A stretch of 64,000 nt of DNA, taken from contig NZ_BMNT01000040.1 of the NCBI RefSeq assembly GCF_014646695.1, forward strand, positions 1 to 64,000, in the 5' to 3' direction. The translations under genes and the position numbers were made by a program. Below are positions 1 to 6,330 of this stretch, one piece after another. Under the pieces are notes generated by a model. The model was not told where the DNA came from and ran no database searches. It worked only from the letters and a program-made list of their open reading frames with translations. Source of the stretch: Sphaerisporangium melleum (GTDB lineage Bacteria > Actinomycetota > Actinomycetes > Streptosporangiales > Streptosporangiaceae). Position 1 is the stretch's first letter. The number at the start of each line of letters is the position of its first letter.

Positions 1-79
1 CAGCAGCCACCCCGCTGACCAGCCCGCCTCTTCCAAACCCAACGCCGGAAGGGGCATCAACTCACAAACCGACCTCTGA

Positions 80-413
80 GTGCTTCACGGCATTGGCGAC
101 GAGCTCACCCACCAGGAGTTGTGCGCGCACAAGTGGCCCGGTTGCTGGAAGTCGCGGCACACCCACGCGTCACCATCCAGGTCGTCCCCTACACGGCCTG
201 GTCCGCGATCGGTCTTCAAGCGTCCTTCAGCATCGCGGAACTGCGCGGTGTGCCCACAGCGTGTACGTCGAGAGCGCACCCCGTGGCCTGACCGTCGGTG
301 ACCGTGAGACCATCGCAGCGCTGGTGGGACGTTTCGACGCTCTACGGGCGGCGGCCCTTCCGAAGAACCTGTCATTCGGCTTCATCGAGGAAGTGATGGC
401 GCAGTGGACCTGA
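80..413 (+). pseudogene. Frameshifted remnant of a DUF5753 (XRE-family regulator) C-terminal domain
   Basis: Three reading frames carry consecutive pieces of one domain. The frame beginning at GTG 80 gives VLHGIGDELTHQE. The next frame, from about 118 to 258, gives RAQVARLLEVAAHPRVTIQV and then VVPYTAWSAIGLQASF. A third, from about 258, gives YVESAPRGLTVGDRETIAAL and runs to the stop at 411-413. Together they follow the usual end of DUF5753, the ligand-sensing-like half of actinobacterial helix-turn-helix regulators. At least two frameshifts are needed, and the N-terminal XRE domain lies outside the window or is lost. It overlaps the intact DUF397 gene downstream by about 10 bp, the usual gene pairing. 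Sequencing error could mimic one frameshift but two make decay more likely. Confidence 0.7.
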
Positions 414-598
414 GCAACGCGATGTGGCGTAAGTCCTCTTGGTCTAGTGGCGATGGCGGCACATGCGTGGAGATGGCCTCCAACCTGCCGGGTATCGTCG
501 CCGTTCGGGACAGCAAGAACCCCCAGGGCCCCGCTCTGGTCTTTCCGGTCCACCAGTGGCGCGCGTTCCTCCTGAGTGCGAAGACCGGAGAGGTCTGA
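404..598 (+). CDS. DUF397 domain-containing protein
   Basis: A 64-residue protein starting at GTG 404, overlapping the end of the decayed DUF5753 gene by about 10 bp. It carries the DUF397 signature: WRKSSWSSGDGGTCVEMA near the N-terminus and VRDSKNPQGPALVF followed by a WRAFL element near the C-terminus. DUF397 proteins are small partners of XRE/DUF5753 regulators in actinomycetes, where several such pairs influence development and antibiotic production. The family assignment is firm; the cellular role of this copy is unknown, and it may be an orphan because its regulator is broken. Confidence 0.85.
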   Translation: MDLSNAMWRKSSWSSGDGGTCVEMASNLPGIVAVRDSKNPQGPALVFPVHQWRAFLLSAKTGEV

Positions 599-813
599 TC
601 TCGCGTCGCTAGCAGGACAGCGGCGGGCGCCGAATAGTCGATGTCGGCGCCCGCCGGGAAATGGTGCCTTCGGCGCGCTTTGTTTCGGGCGACCCTCGTC
701 TCTGTGGTCGCCGCATCACCGCTGGTCACCGTTTGGAGTCGTTCGTGGTGTGAGCACAGGAGTGCGGGCAGAGGGGGGCGGTGATGGATGGCCGGGGGAG
801 AGCCGGGCGCTGC

Positions 814-819
814 TAGTGT
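814..819 (+). promoter_or_regulatory. Candidate leaderless -10 element (TAGTGT) for the MurG-like gene
   Basis: TAGTGT ends 8 nt before the GTG at 828 and no Shine-Dalgarno sequence precedes that codon. The spacing places a transcription start at or next to the G of GTG. No -35 element is convincing. Confidence 0.45.
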
Positions 820-827
820 CGCGCGGT

Positions 828-2027
828 GTGAACAGCGTCGGCGGGGGGCTCCCGTCCTCTGAGGAGCGTCCTTTCCGCTTGATCGTCACCGGCGGTGGGA
901 CGGGTGGGCACACCTATCCCGCGCTCACCGCCGTACGCACTCTGCAGGGCAGGCTGGCGGAACACGGCCGGGCATTGGACGTGCTGTGGGTCGGCTCGGC
1001 CGGCAGCCTGGAGGCCCGGGTCGCGGCGGGAGAGGGCATCGCGTTCGCCGAGGTCGCCACCGGCAAGGTACGGCGGTCCCGGAACCCGCTGGGCATGCTC
1101 TCGCTCGCCAACCTCAAGGACATGGCGCGCGTCCCGCTCGGCGTCGCCCAGGCCCGGTCGATCGTCTCGCGGTTCCGTCCGGACGTGGTGCTCGCCACGG
1201 GCGGCTACGTCGCCGTGCCGGTTGGCCTCGGGGCGTGGATGTGCCGCCGGCCACTGGTGGTGCACGAGCAGACGGTCCGCCTCGGGCTCGCCAACCGGCT
1301 ACTCGCCCGCGCCGCCCGCCGGGTCGCGGTGTCCTCGGAGTCGTCTCTGACGCTGCTCCCGGAGTCGGTGCGGCGGACGGCGGTGGTGACCGGCAATCCG
1401 GTACGACCCGAAGTGCTGACCGGGCGGCCCGACAAGGCGATCGGCGCGCTCGGCCTGCACGGCTTCGACTCGGCGCTGCCGACGGTGTACGTGACCGGAG
1501 GCGCTCAGGGGTCGCAGCAGATCAACGGCCTGGTAGGGGAGATCCTGCCGTGGCTGCTGTCCCAGGCGAACGTCGTCCACCAGTGCGGGCCGAACAACGT
1601 CGACGAGCTGCGCCGGCGCGCGGCACAGGTGCCCGCCGCGTCGGCCGCCCGCTACCACCTGACCGGGTACCTCGGCGCCGAGTTGCCCGACGTCCTGGCC
1701 CTGGCCGATGTGGTGATCTCACGGAGCGGGGCGGGGACGCTCGCCGAGCTGACCTCGCTCGGCAAGGCCGCGGTTCTCATTCCGCTCGCCAGCTCCGCCG
1801 GCGGTGAGCAGGCGCACAACGCGCGGCACCTGGCCGAGGCCGGCGCCGCGGTCGCCCTGTTGGGCGAGGCGTCCGCGCACAACCTGGGCGAGGCCCTGGC
1901 CCCTCTGCTCGCCGACCCCGCCCGCCGCGCCGCAATGGCCGCCCGCGCCCGCACCCACGGCCGCCCCGACGCCGCCGGCCACCTCACCGACCTCGTCCTG
2001 TCCGCCGCGGCGAACAGGCGTTCCTGA
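828..2027 (+). CDS. MurG-like UDP-N-acetylglucosamine glycosyltransferase
   Basis: A 399-residue GT-B glycosyltransferase of the MurG family. MurG transfers GlcNAc from UDP-GlcNAc to undecaprenyl-pyrophosphoryl-MurNAc-pentapeptide at the inner membrane face. Visible motifs are the N-terminal GGGTGGH loop, ATGGYVAVPVGLGA, HEQTVRLGLANRLLA, GGAQGSQQIN and the donor-site stretch RSGAGTLAELTSLGKAA followed by GGEQAHNA. GTG 828 was chosen because the homology begins about 17 codons later and a -10-like TAGTGT lies 8 nt upstream. The gene is monocistronic and not beside ftsZ, murC or ftsW. Together with its divergence from the usual MurG motifs (GGAQGS for GGSQGA), this suggests a paralogue acting on lipid II or a related lipid-linked acceptor rather than the housekeeping enzyme. 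Substrate is inferred. Confidence 0.8.
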   Translation: MNSVGGGLPSSEERPFRLIVTGGGTGGHTYPALTAVRTLQGRLAEHGRALDVLWVGSAGSLEARVAAGEGIAFAEVATGKVRRSRNPLGMLSLANLKDMARVPLGVAQARSIVSRFRPDVVLATGGYVAVPVGLGAWMCRRPLVVHEQTVRLGLANRLLARAARRVAVSSESSLTLLPESVRRTAVVTGNPVRPEVLTGRPDKAIGALGLHGFDSALPTVYVTGGAQGSQQINGLVGEILPWLLSQANVVHQCGPNNVDELRRRAAQVPAASAARYHLTGYLGAELPDVLALADVVISRSGAGTLAELTSLGKAAVLIPLASSAGGEQAHNARHLAEAGAAVALLGEASAHNLGEALAPLLADPARRAAMAARARTHGRPDAAGHLTDLVLSAAANRRS

Positions 2028-2076
2028 CCGTGATGCGGTCGAGCCGAGGCGGGTAGACGCCTCGGCTCCCGAGTTC

Positions 2077-2280
2077 TCACGAAGTGATGACCACGGCTCG
2101 GTGCAGGTAGGCGTTGTCGTGGAGTTCGGTGAGCATGAACTCCGCGATGTCGGCGCGGGAGACCTTGGCGGTGAAGGAAAGCCGAAGCTCGGTTCCCGCG
2201 TGGTAGCGGCCGGTGCGGGGCCCGTTGGTGAGCACGAACCCGGCGCGCACGGCGGCACGTCTGGTCCCGTCCGTGTGGCC
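2077..2280 (-). pseudogene. C-terminal fragment of an NAD(P)H-binding (NmrA/SDR-like) protein
   Basis: Read on the minus strand this stretch encodes GFVLTNGPRTGRYHAG, then SFTAKVSRADIAEFML and TELHDNAYLHRAVVITS before a stop at 2077-2079. The pattern (GPxTGxYxxG, then KVSRADIAEFM, then a Leu/Tyr helix) is the typical end of atypical short-chain dehydrogenases of the NAD(P)H-binding/NmrA type. No N-terminal Rossmann glycine motif exists upstream, because sequence beyond about 2280 belongs to an unrelated fragment in another frame. It is therefore an isolated 3' gene end left by deletion or recombination. The fragment is shorter than 70 codons and has no plausible start. Confidence 0.6.
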
Positions 2281-2289
2281 CCGATGCCC

Positions 2290-2650
2290 GGCCGGCTCCG
2301 GCCGTGGGCCCAGATCGAACCGTTGCGGCCGGAAGGTGCCGCGCCGACCGCCCAGACGGAACCGCTCTCCGGCTGGATGGCGAGGTCGCGGACGGACGCG
2401 TTCTGGTCGGGCGGAGCCGGAAAGACGCCCGGCTCGACACTTTCGGCGCCGATGCGCGGATAACGGCTGCCTCCGCCCTTGGCGTTGTAGACGACCCAGG
2501 CCCCGCCTCTGCCGTCGGGCTCCGCCTGGGCGCGCGGCTGGAAGCCCGGTTCGCCACGGACCTCGATGTCGAAGCCGCCCAGATAGCCGGACAGCAGCAA
2601 GGTGTCACCGCAGAGCACGCCGTCGTACCCGCCGACGCGCAACCCCCTGG
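2290..2650 (-). pseudogene. Fragment of a propeller-like protein (family not recognised)
   Basis: The minus strand is coding-like between about 2650 and 2290: it reads LLLSGYLGGFDIEVRG, then GAWVVYNAKGGGSRYPRIG and LAIQPESGSVWAVGAAPSGR before losing coherence near the dehydrogenase fragment. Alternating Gly/Trp-Ala-Val blades suggest a beta-propeller or similar repeat protein. Neither end looks natural: the upstream side runs into the nuclease fragment on the opposite strand at about 2645, and the downstream side runs into the dehydrogenase remnant. I read this as an internal piece of a larger lost gene. Function unknown. Confidence 0.35.
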
Positions 2651-3102
2651 GCAATGAGCAGAACAAGAACATCCCCGGCAACTGGCTGGCCAAGAGCGAC
2701 CCGCTGACCCGCGGCAAGCCCGGGGTCATCAACACGGAGAACCGGTTGCATTTCTCCCGGATCGAAATGCACATGGACGTGGGGACGCCGCAAGAAAAGC
2801 ACTTGCTGATTCCACCGGAGAGGCCGCGCCACGCCTTCAGCATCAACTACTGCAAGTACTACATGCCGCAGAAGTATCCCGCTCCGTTCAGGGCGGACGG
2901 CCTGCCCCCCGGCGGGCCGAACAGCTGCGACGAATATCCGTTCGCCGCAACTTTGGAAGGGGCGAAGGCCGCCAAGGTCCATTTCTCCGTACGCGCCGTG
3001 AACGCGGCCCATAACTCGCTTCAAGGAAGGATGCTCGAAACATTCTTCACCGATTTCCGTGCTGGGGAGGGCAACCGGTTCTGGGTGCTCACTGAGGACT
3101 GA
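2602..3102 (+). CDS. NucA/NucB-type deoxyribonuclease domain protein, probably a 5'-truncated fragment
   Basis: The C-terminal part carries the NucA/NucB hallmark CDEYPFAATLEGA, followed by HFSVRAVNAAHNSLQG and the end FRAGEGNRFWVLTED. A preceding SDPLTRG motif is also typical of the domain. The coding signal starts only at about 2640, with no credible start or ribosome binding site, and the G+C drops relative to neighbours. The upstream codons read across the junction with an opposite-strand fragment. This fits the last 150 residues of a larger secreted or polymorphic toxin nuclease whose N-terminal delivery part has been lost. If expressed alone it has no secretion signal. Family assignment is good; activity and gene boundaries are uncertain. 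Confidence 0.6.
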   Translation: MSPQSTPSYPPTRNPLGNEQNKNIPGNWLAKSDPLTRGKPGVINTENRLHFSRIEMHMDVGTPQEKHLLIPPERPRHAFSINYCKYYMPQKYPAPFRADGLPPGGPNSCDEYPFAATLEGAKAAKVHFSVRAVNAAHNSLQGRMLETFFTDFRAGEGNRFWVLTED

Positions 3103-3193
3103 TCCCTGGACCAGGAAGAGGGCGAGAGGTGGTACGGTATGGCTTCTCGCCCGCTTTCTCCTGGTGACTGGGATTGGAACCCGGCCAGCCCCT

Positions 3194-3751
3194 ATGAATT
3201 CCTTCCCCGCCGAAAGTCAGCACCCTCTTCTGGTGGCGCACGGCCTCCATCCGTGGTTCGCCGCCCAATGGGTCGGCATCGAGGACGGCAACGAGGTCGC
3301 CCAGCGGTTGCGCGTCCCGGTGGAGACCATGGAGACGTGTGACTTCCAGACCGCCATGGAGTCGTACGCGCCCACGTCCGAGACGCTACGGGTCTGGATC
3401 ACCTCGCATGTCCCGGGCTGGTCCCATGTCCTGGTCCTCAGCGGGTGGACGATGCCGTCCGCGGAGGTGCTCAGTCGCGGTGGTAGGCGCGTCTTCGAGA
3501 TCGCCTACACCAGTGGGGTCGAGGAGATCGAACCGATGGGCTACACCCACGACGGAGTGAGCGCCGGAGACATCTTCCAGGCGGACGAGTACCACGACTA
3601 TTGGGCGGATCTGCCGTATGACGACATGATGCCGCCGGCGGATGAGCTGGAGCAGTATCTCGTCATCGTGGGCAGGATCACCGAGCGGTTCCTCGACCGC
3701 GATTGGTTCTCGGCACACGGGCTGCTGTGCACCATTCCTGACCCAGGCTGA
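3194..3751 (+). CDS. Hypothetical protein, possible immunity partner of the upstream nuclease
   Basis: A soluble, acidic 185-residue protein. ATG 3194 begins MNSFPAESQHPLLVAHG. It lies 91 bp after the nuclease fragment on the same strand. Aromatic and acidic residues are abundant (HDGVSAGDIFQADEYHDYWA, PYDDMMPPADELEQYL), with a C-terminal FLDRDWFSAHGLL. I do not recognise a named family. Acidic, cytosolic, single-domain proteins directly downstream of toxin nuclease modules are often immunity proteins, and retention of an intact immunity gene after toxin truncation is common. That role is inference from position and composition only. Confidence 0.55.
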   Translation: MNSFPAESQHPLLVAHGLHPWFAAQWVGIEDGNEVAQRLRVPVETMETCDFQTAMESYAPTSETLRVWITSHVPGWSHVLVLSGWTMPSAEVLSRGGRRVFEIAYTSGVEEIEPMGYTHDGVSAGDIFQADEYHDYWADLPYDDMMPPADELEQYLVIVGRITERFLDRDWFSAHGLLCTIPDPG

Positions 3752-4075
3752 GGCGAACAGCCTCGTCGTACGTCATGGACACTCGCCGCGCCGTCCGATC
3801 AGTCCGGTTCAGATCACGCGGGAGGTCTCCTTCCAGTAGCAGGCCCTTGTAGAGCTTGCCGGTCTGTCCGCGATCGAAGCTCTCCAGTGCCGCGTCGGAC
3901 GACGTTCGCCTCGGCGAGGCGCGGGCGATGTTCCTCGTGATACCTTCGGCGTCGCCGTGCACCACTGTGAGTTCAAGGAGGTGAGACCCATCAACGCTGT
4001 GACAGGTCGGGCCTCCCTCCTCTGCATGGTCTAGGGAGCGCCCGCACAAGGCATCCCGAAAGGCTTGAAACGCTG
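3752..4075. other. 324-bp intergenic region without a recognised gene
   Basis: No reading frame on either strand has coding character that I can support. The minus strand is open through most of it, but the translation matches nothing I recognise. No terminator hairpin with a clear stem was found. The segment presumably carries the promoter for the alpha/beta hydrolase. Confidence 0.4.
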
Positions 4076-4804
4076 ATGCGCTTCACCTCTGTGACGTCGT
4101 CGGACGGCGTCACCGAACAGTTCTTCACCCTCGGCGAGATCCCTGGCGTGCTGTGGACGCCGGAAGACGCCCGCGGTACTCGTCCCCTGATCCTGCTTGG
4201 CCACGGCGGCGGGCAGCACAAGACGGCCCCCGGCACCGTGTCCCAGGCCCGCCGCCTCGCCGCCGAGGGTTTCGCGGTCGTCGCGATCGACGCGCCCAAC
4301 CACGGCGACCGGCCCAAGGACGAGGAGTTCGGCCGGATCGCGGCGGAAATGCGGGCCGGCATGGCCGCCGGTGAGAATCCTGGCGCGCTGGTCGCCGGCA
4401 TGCACGGCTATCTGGCCGGTCAGGCCGTCGCCGACTGGCGGACGGTCCTGACCGCGGTTCAGCGCCTCGACCAGGTCGGCGTCGGCCCGGTGGGCTACTG
4501 CGGCATGTCGATGGGCTGCGGACTGGGCATCCCGCTCATCGTCGCAGAGCCCCGGATCCGTGCCGCGGTGCTGGGCCTGCTCGGCGTGCATGGGCTGGCC
4601 GAGGACGCCGCGCGGATCACCGTGCCGGTGCGGTTCCTGGTCCAGTGGGACGACCAGCTGGTCCCGCGGGACCAGAGCCTGGCCTTGTTCGACGCTCTGG
4701 CCTCGGCTCAGAAGACGTTGCACGCCAACCCCGGCAAGCACGGGGATGTGCCGTCGTTCGAAGTGGACGGCTCGGTGAGGTTCTTCGCCCGGCATCTGGG
4801 CTGA
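4076..4804 (+). CDS. Alpha/beta hydrolase (dienelactone-hydrolase-like)
   Basis: A 242-residue alpha/beta hydrolase. It has an oxyanion-hole LLGHGGGQHK near residue 42, the nucleophile elbow GYCGMSMGCG (GxSxG), an acidic residue in QWDDQLVPRD near the end, and the catalytic His in NPGKHGDVP. These define the Ser-Asp-His triad of the fold. Short length and lack of a lid place it nearest to dienelactone hydrolase or acyl-peptidase-type esterases. There is no signal peptide, so it is cytosolic. The gene stands alone and ends at a strong hairpin shared with the convergent minus-strand gene. Substrate unknown. Confidence 0.85.
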   Translation: MRFTSVTSSDGVTEQFFTLGEIPGVLWTPEDARGTRPLILLGHGGGQHKTAPGTVSQARRLAAEGFAVVAIDAPNHGDRPKDEEFGRIAAEMRAGMAAGENPGALVAGMHGYLAGQAVADWRTVLTAVQRLDQVGVGPVGYCGMSMGCGLGIPLIVAEPRIRAAVLGLLGVHGLAEDAARITVPVRFLVQWDDQLVPRDQSLALFDALASAQKTLHANPGKHGDVPSFEVDGSVRFFARHLG

Positions 4805-4823
4805 CACGAGATCACAGTGACCG

Positions 4824-4858
4824 GCGCGCCGGCCGGAACCCGTTCCCGGCCGGCGCGC
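4824..4858. terminator. Bidirectional hairpin terminator
   Basis: GCGCGCCGGCCGGAA (4824-4838) pairs with TTCCCGGCCGGCGCGC (4843-4858) with one bulge and a 4-nt loop. It lies between the convergent hydrolase and LysE-type genes. There is no U-tract, as is common in high-GC actinobacteria. Confidence 0.65.
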
Positions 4859-4867
4859 TCGTGTCAC

Positions 4868-5281
4868 CTTGACCGGCCCGAGGGTCAGGGAGATGGAGGC
4901 GGCCTTGGGGTTGAGCACGTTCGCGAGCAGGGCCTGGGTGTGGCGGGACCCGGTACGTTTCGGCTCCTGCCGCGGGGTGGGAGGCGGGGGCAGGGTGGTG
5001 GAGCGCCAGGTCCACAGGCCGAGGCCGACCAGGTAGGCCGCGCCGAGGAACTTGACGACGGCGAATGCCTGGCTGGAGTGCATGACCAGGGCCGACAGGC
5101 CGGCGATGGCCAGGACCGCGTGGACGTACAGGCCGCTGCACGTACCGAGGACGACAGGGAGGGCCTGCGGGCGGCCGCTGGTGGTGACGTGCTGGATCAG
5201 CAGGGTCAGGCCGGCGCCCGGCGTGGCGATGATGGGCAGGATCGCCGGCAGGAACGCGGTGATCGCGTACGGATGGATCAC
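4868..5281 (-). pseudogene. Truncated LysE/RhtB-family amino-acid exporter
   Basis: Starts at GTG 5281, which overlaps the stop of the metallophosphoesterase gene (GTGA), implying translational coupling. The first 137 residues follow the LysE family: PGAGLTLLIQHVTTSGRPQA near the N-terminus, FLGAAYLVGLGLWTWRS at the end of helix 3 and the family motif ANVLNPKA. Normally about 70 more residues and three membrane helices follow. Here similarity stops at LTLGPVKV, and the open frame then runs antisense through the terminator and the hydrolase gene to 4031. The protein would therefore lack the second half of the transporter, so it is likely inactive. Confidence 0.6.
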
Positions 5282-6030
5282 GCAGGGAGCACGACGCGGT
5301 AGTGCGTGGTGAGGCGATGCTCGTCGTCCAGGATGTGGAAGGCCAGGCCGGGTGGCTGCTCCAGGTCGGCGAACTGATCGCCCTCCCAGGGCAGGCGCAG
5401 TGTCCAGGTGACGGCCGGTCCGACGATCAGGGGGCGGCCGGCGAGGGAGGAGGCGGCCGCGGTGTGCGCGTGGCCGGTGAGCACGGCGACGACCTGCGGG
5501 TGGGCGTCGAGCAGTGCGGCGAGGTCGCCGGGCGACTCCAGCCGGATGGAGTCGAGCAACGGGTGGTGGAGTTCGACGGGGGGATGGTGGAAGGCGATCA
5601 GCGCAGGGGTGTCCGGGGCGAGCCCGTCGAGGGTGGTGTGCATCCAGGCGAGGGTCTCGGGGTCCAGCCGGCCATCGTCGCGTCCCGGGATGGTGGAGTC
5701 GCACATCAGGATGGTCGTGCCGGCGATGTGGTGCACCTCGTTGACGGGGCCGGAGCCGGGCGGCCGCCCCAGCAGCGCCTTGCGGTAGGCCTGGCGGACG
5801 TCGTGGTTGCCGGGGCAGGGGAGCACCGGGAAGGGGGCGGCCAGAATCCGGGCGGCCTCTTCGTACTCGGCCTCCGCGCCGTGGTCGGCGATGTCACCGG
5901 TGACCAGCAGGGCGTCGACCGGGCGGGGCAGCGCGCGCAGGTAGTCCATGACCCGGGTCGCGCGCCGGGTCGCGCGGTCGGTGCCGTCGAGGTGCAGGTC
6001 GCTGATCTGAGCCAACAGCAGCGTCATCAC
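5278..6030 (-). CDS. Metallophosphoesterase, 3',5'-cyclic-nucleotide phosphodiesterase CpdA-like
   Basis: A 250-residue calcineurin-like phosphoesterase with the complete dinuclear metal set in order: QISDLHLD (D, H), LVTGDIADHG (GDxxD/H), PCPGNHDVR (GNHD), IAFHHPPV and LTGHAHTAA (GHxH). These are the metal ligands and acid/base residues of class III cyclic-nucleotide phosphodiesterases such as CpdA and Rv0805; cAMP as substrate is therefore likely but not proven. A GTG at 6030 and an ATG at 6027 are both possible starts. It is coupled to the truncated LysE gene by a 4-bp overlap. An 18-bp inverted repeat upstream suggests repressor control. Confidence 0.85.
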   Translation of the reverse strand: MMTLLLAQISDLHLDGTDRATRRATRVMDYLRALPRPVDALLVTGDIADHGAEAEYEEAARILAAPFPVLPCPGNHDVRQAYRKALLGRPPGSGPVNEVHHIAGTTILMCDSTIPGRDDGRLDPETLAWMHTTLDGLAPDTPALIAFHHPPVELHHPLLDSIRLESPGDLAALLDAHPQVVAVLTGHAHTAAASSLAGRPLIVGPAVTWTLRLPWEGDQFADLEQPPGLAFHILDDEHRLTTHYRVVLPA

Positions 6031-6330
6031 GTGATCGTCCCCTCAGCGGATCGCCTGATGGATGAGCGAGATCTACCGTTAGGACGGTAGAGGATCGTCG
6101 CGGCCCTGGCACGGGCCGCCATCGACCTCCTGGCCGGTCCCCAGCGGGAGCGGTTGCGCGCTTGCAAGTCCGCTACCTCGTGCAGAGCCATGGGCGGCGG
6201 GCATGGTGGGAAGCCGTCCTGCGGCAGCCGGGCCTGGAGGGCACGCCACTACCTGCGCCGCGACGCCCCGGCTCACTGAGATCCGCCCGGCCGCGCCCAC
6301 GGAAGTGGTGTGAAGTTTCCGCTGGGCGAG
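6031..6330. other. 300-bp intergenic region
   Basis: Apart from the 18-bp inverted repeat at 6073-6090 and the promoter it presumably controls, I see no gene here. The plus and minus frames are open in places but lack codon bias or similarity. Confidence 0.4.
6073..6090. promoter_or_regulatory. Inverted-repeat operator upstream of the metallophosphoesterase
   Basis: CTACCGT (6073-6079) and ACGGTAG (6084-6090) are perfect complements separated by TAGG. The site lies 43-60 bp before the GTG at 6030 in a region otherwise lacking genes. It has the size and symmetry of a dimeric repressor site. No regulator gene is adjacent. Confidence 0.5.

Noticed and set aside
2-79. A 25-codon open frame at the left edge ending at TGA 77-79
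   Set aside because: Could be the end of an upstream gene, but there is too little sequence to identify or support it.
3678-4049. A 123-codon minus-strand frame
   Set aside because: No ribosome binding site, no recognised domain, and it overlaps the end of the 3194-3751 gene; coding is possible but unsupported.
4031-4867. Extension of the LysE-type protein to 4031
   Set aside because: The extension is antisense to the alpha/beta hydrolase and passes through a strong hairpin; it has no membrane helices or family similarity.
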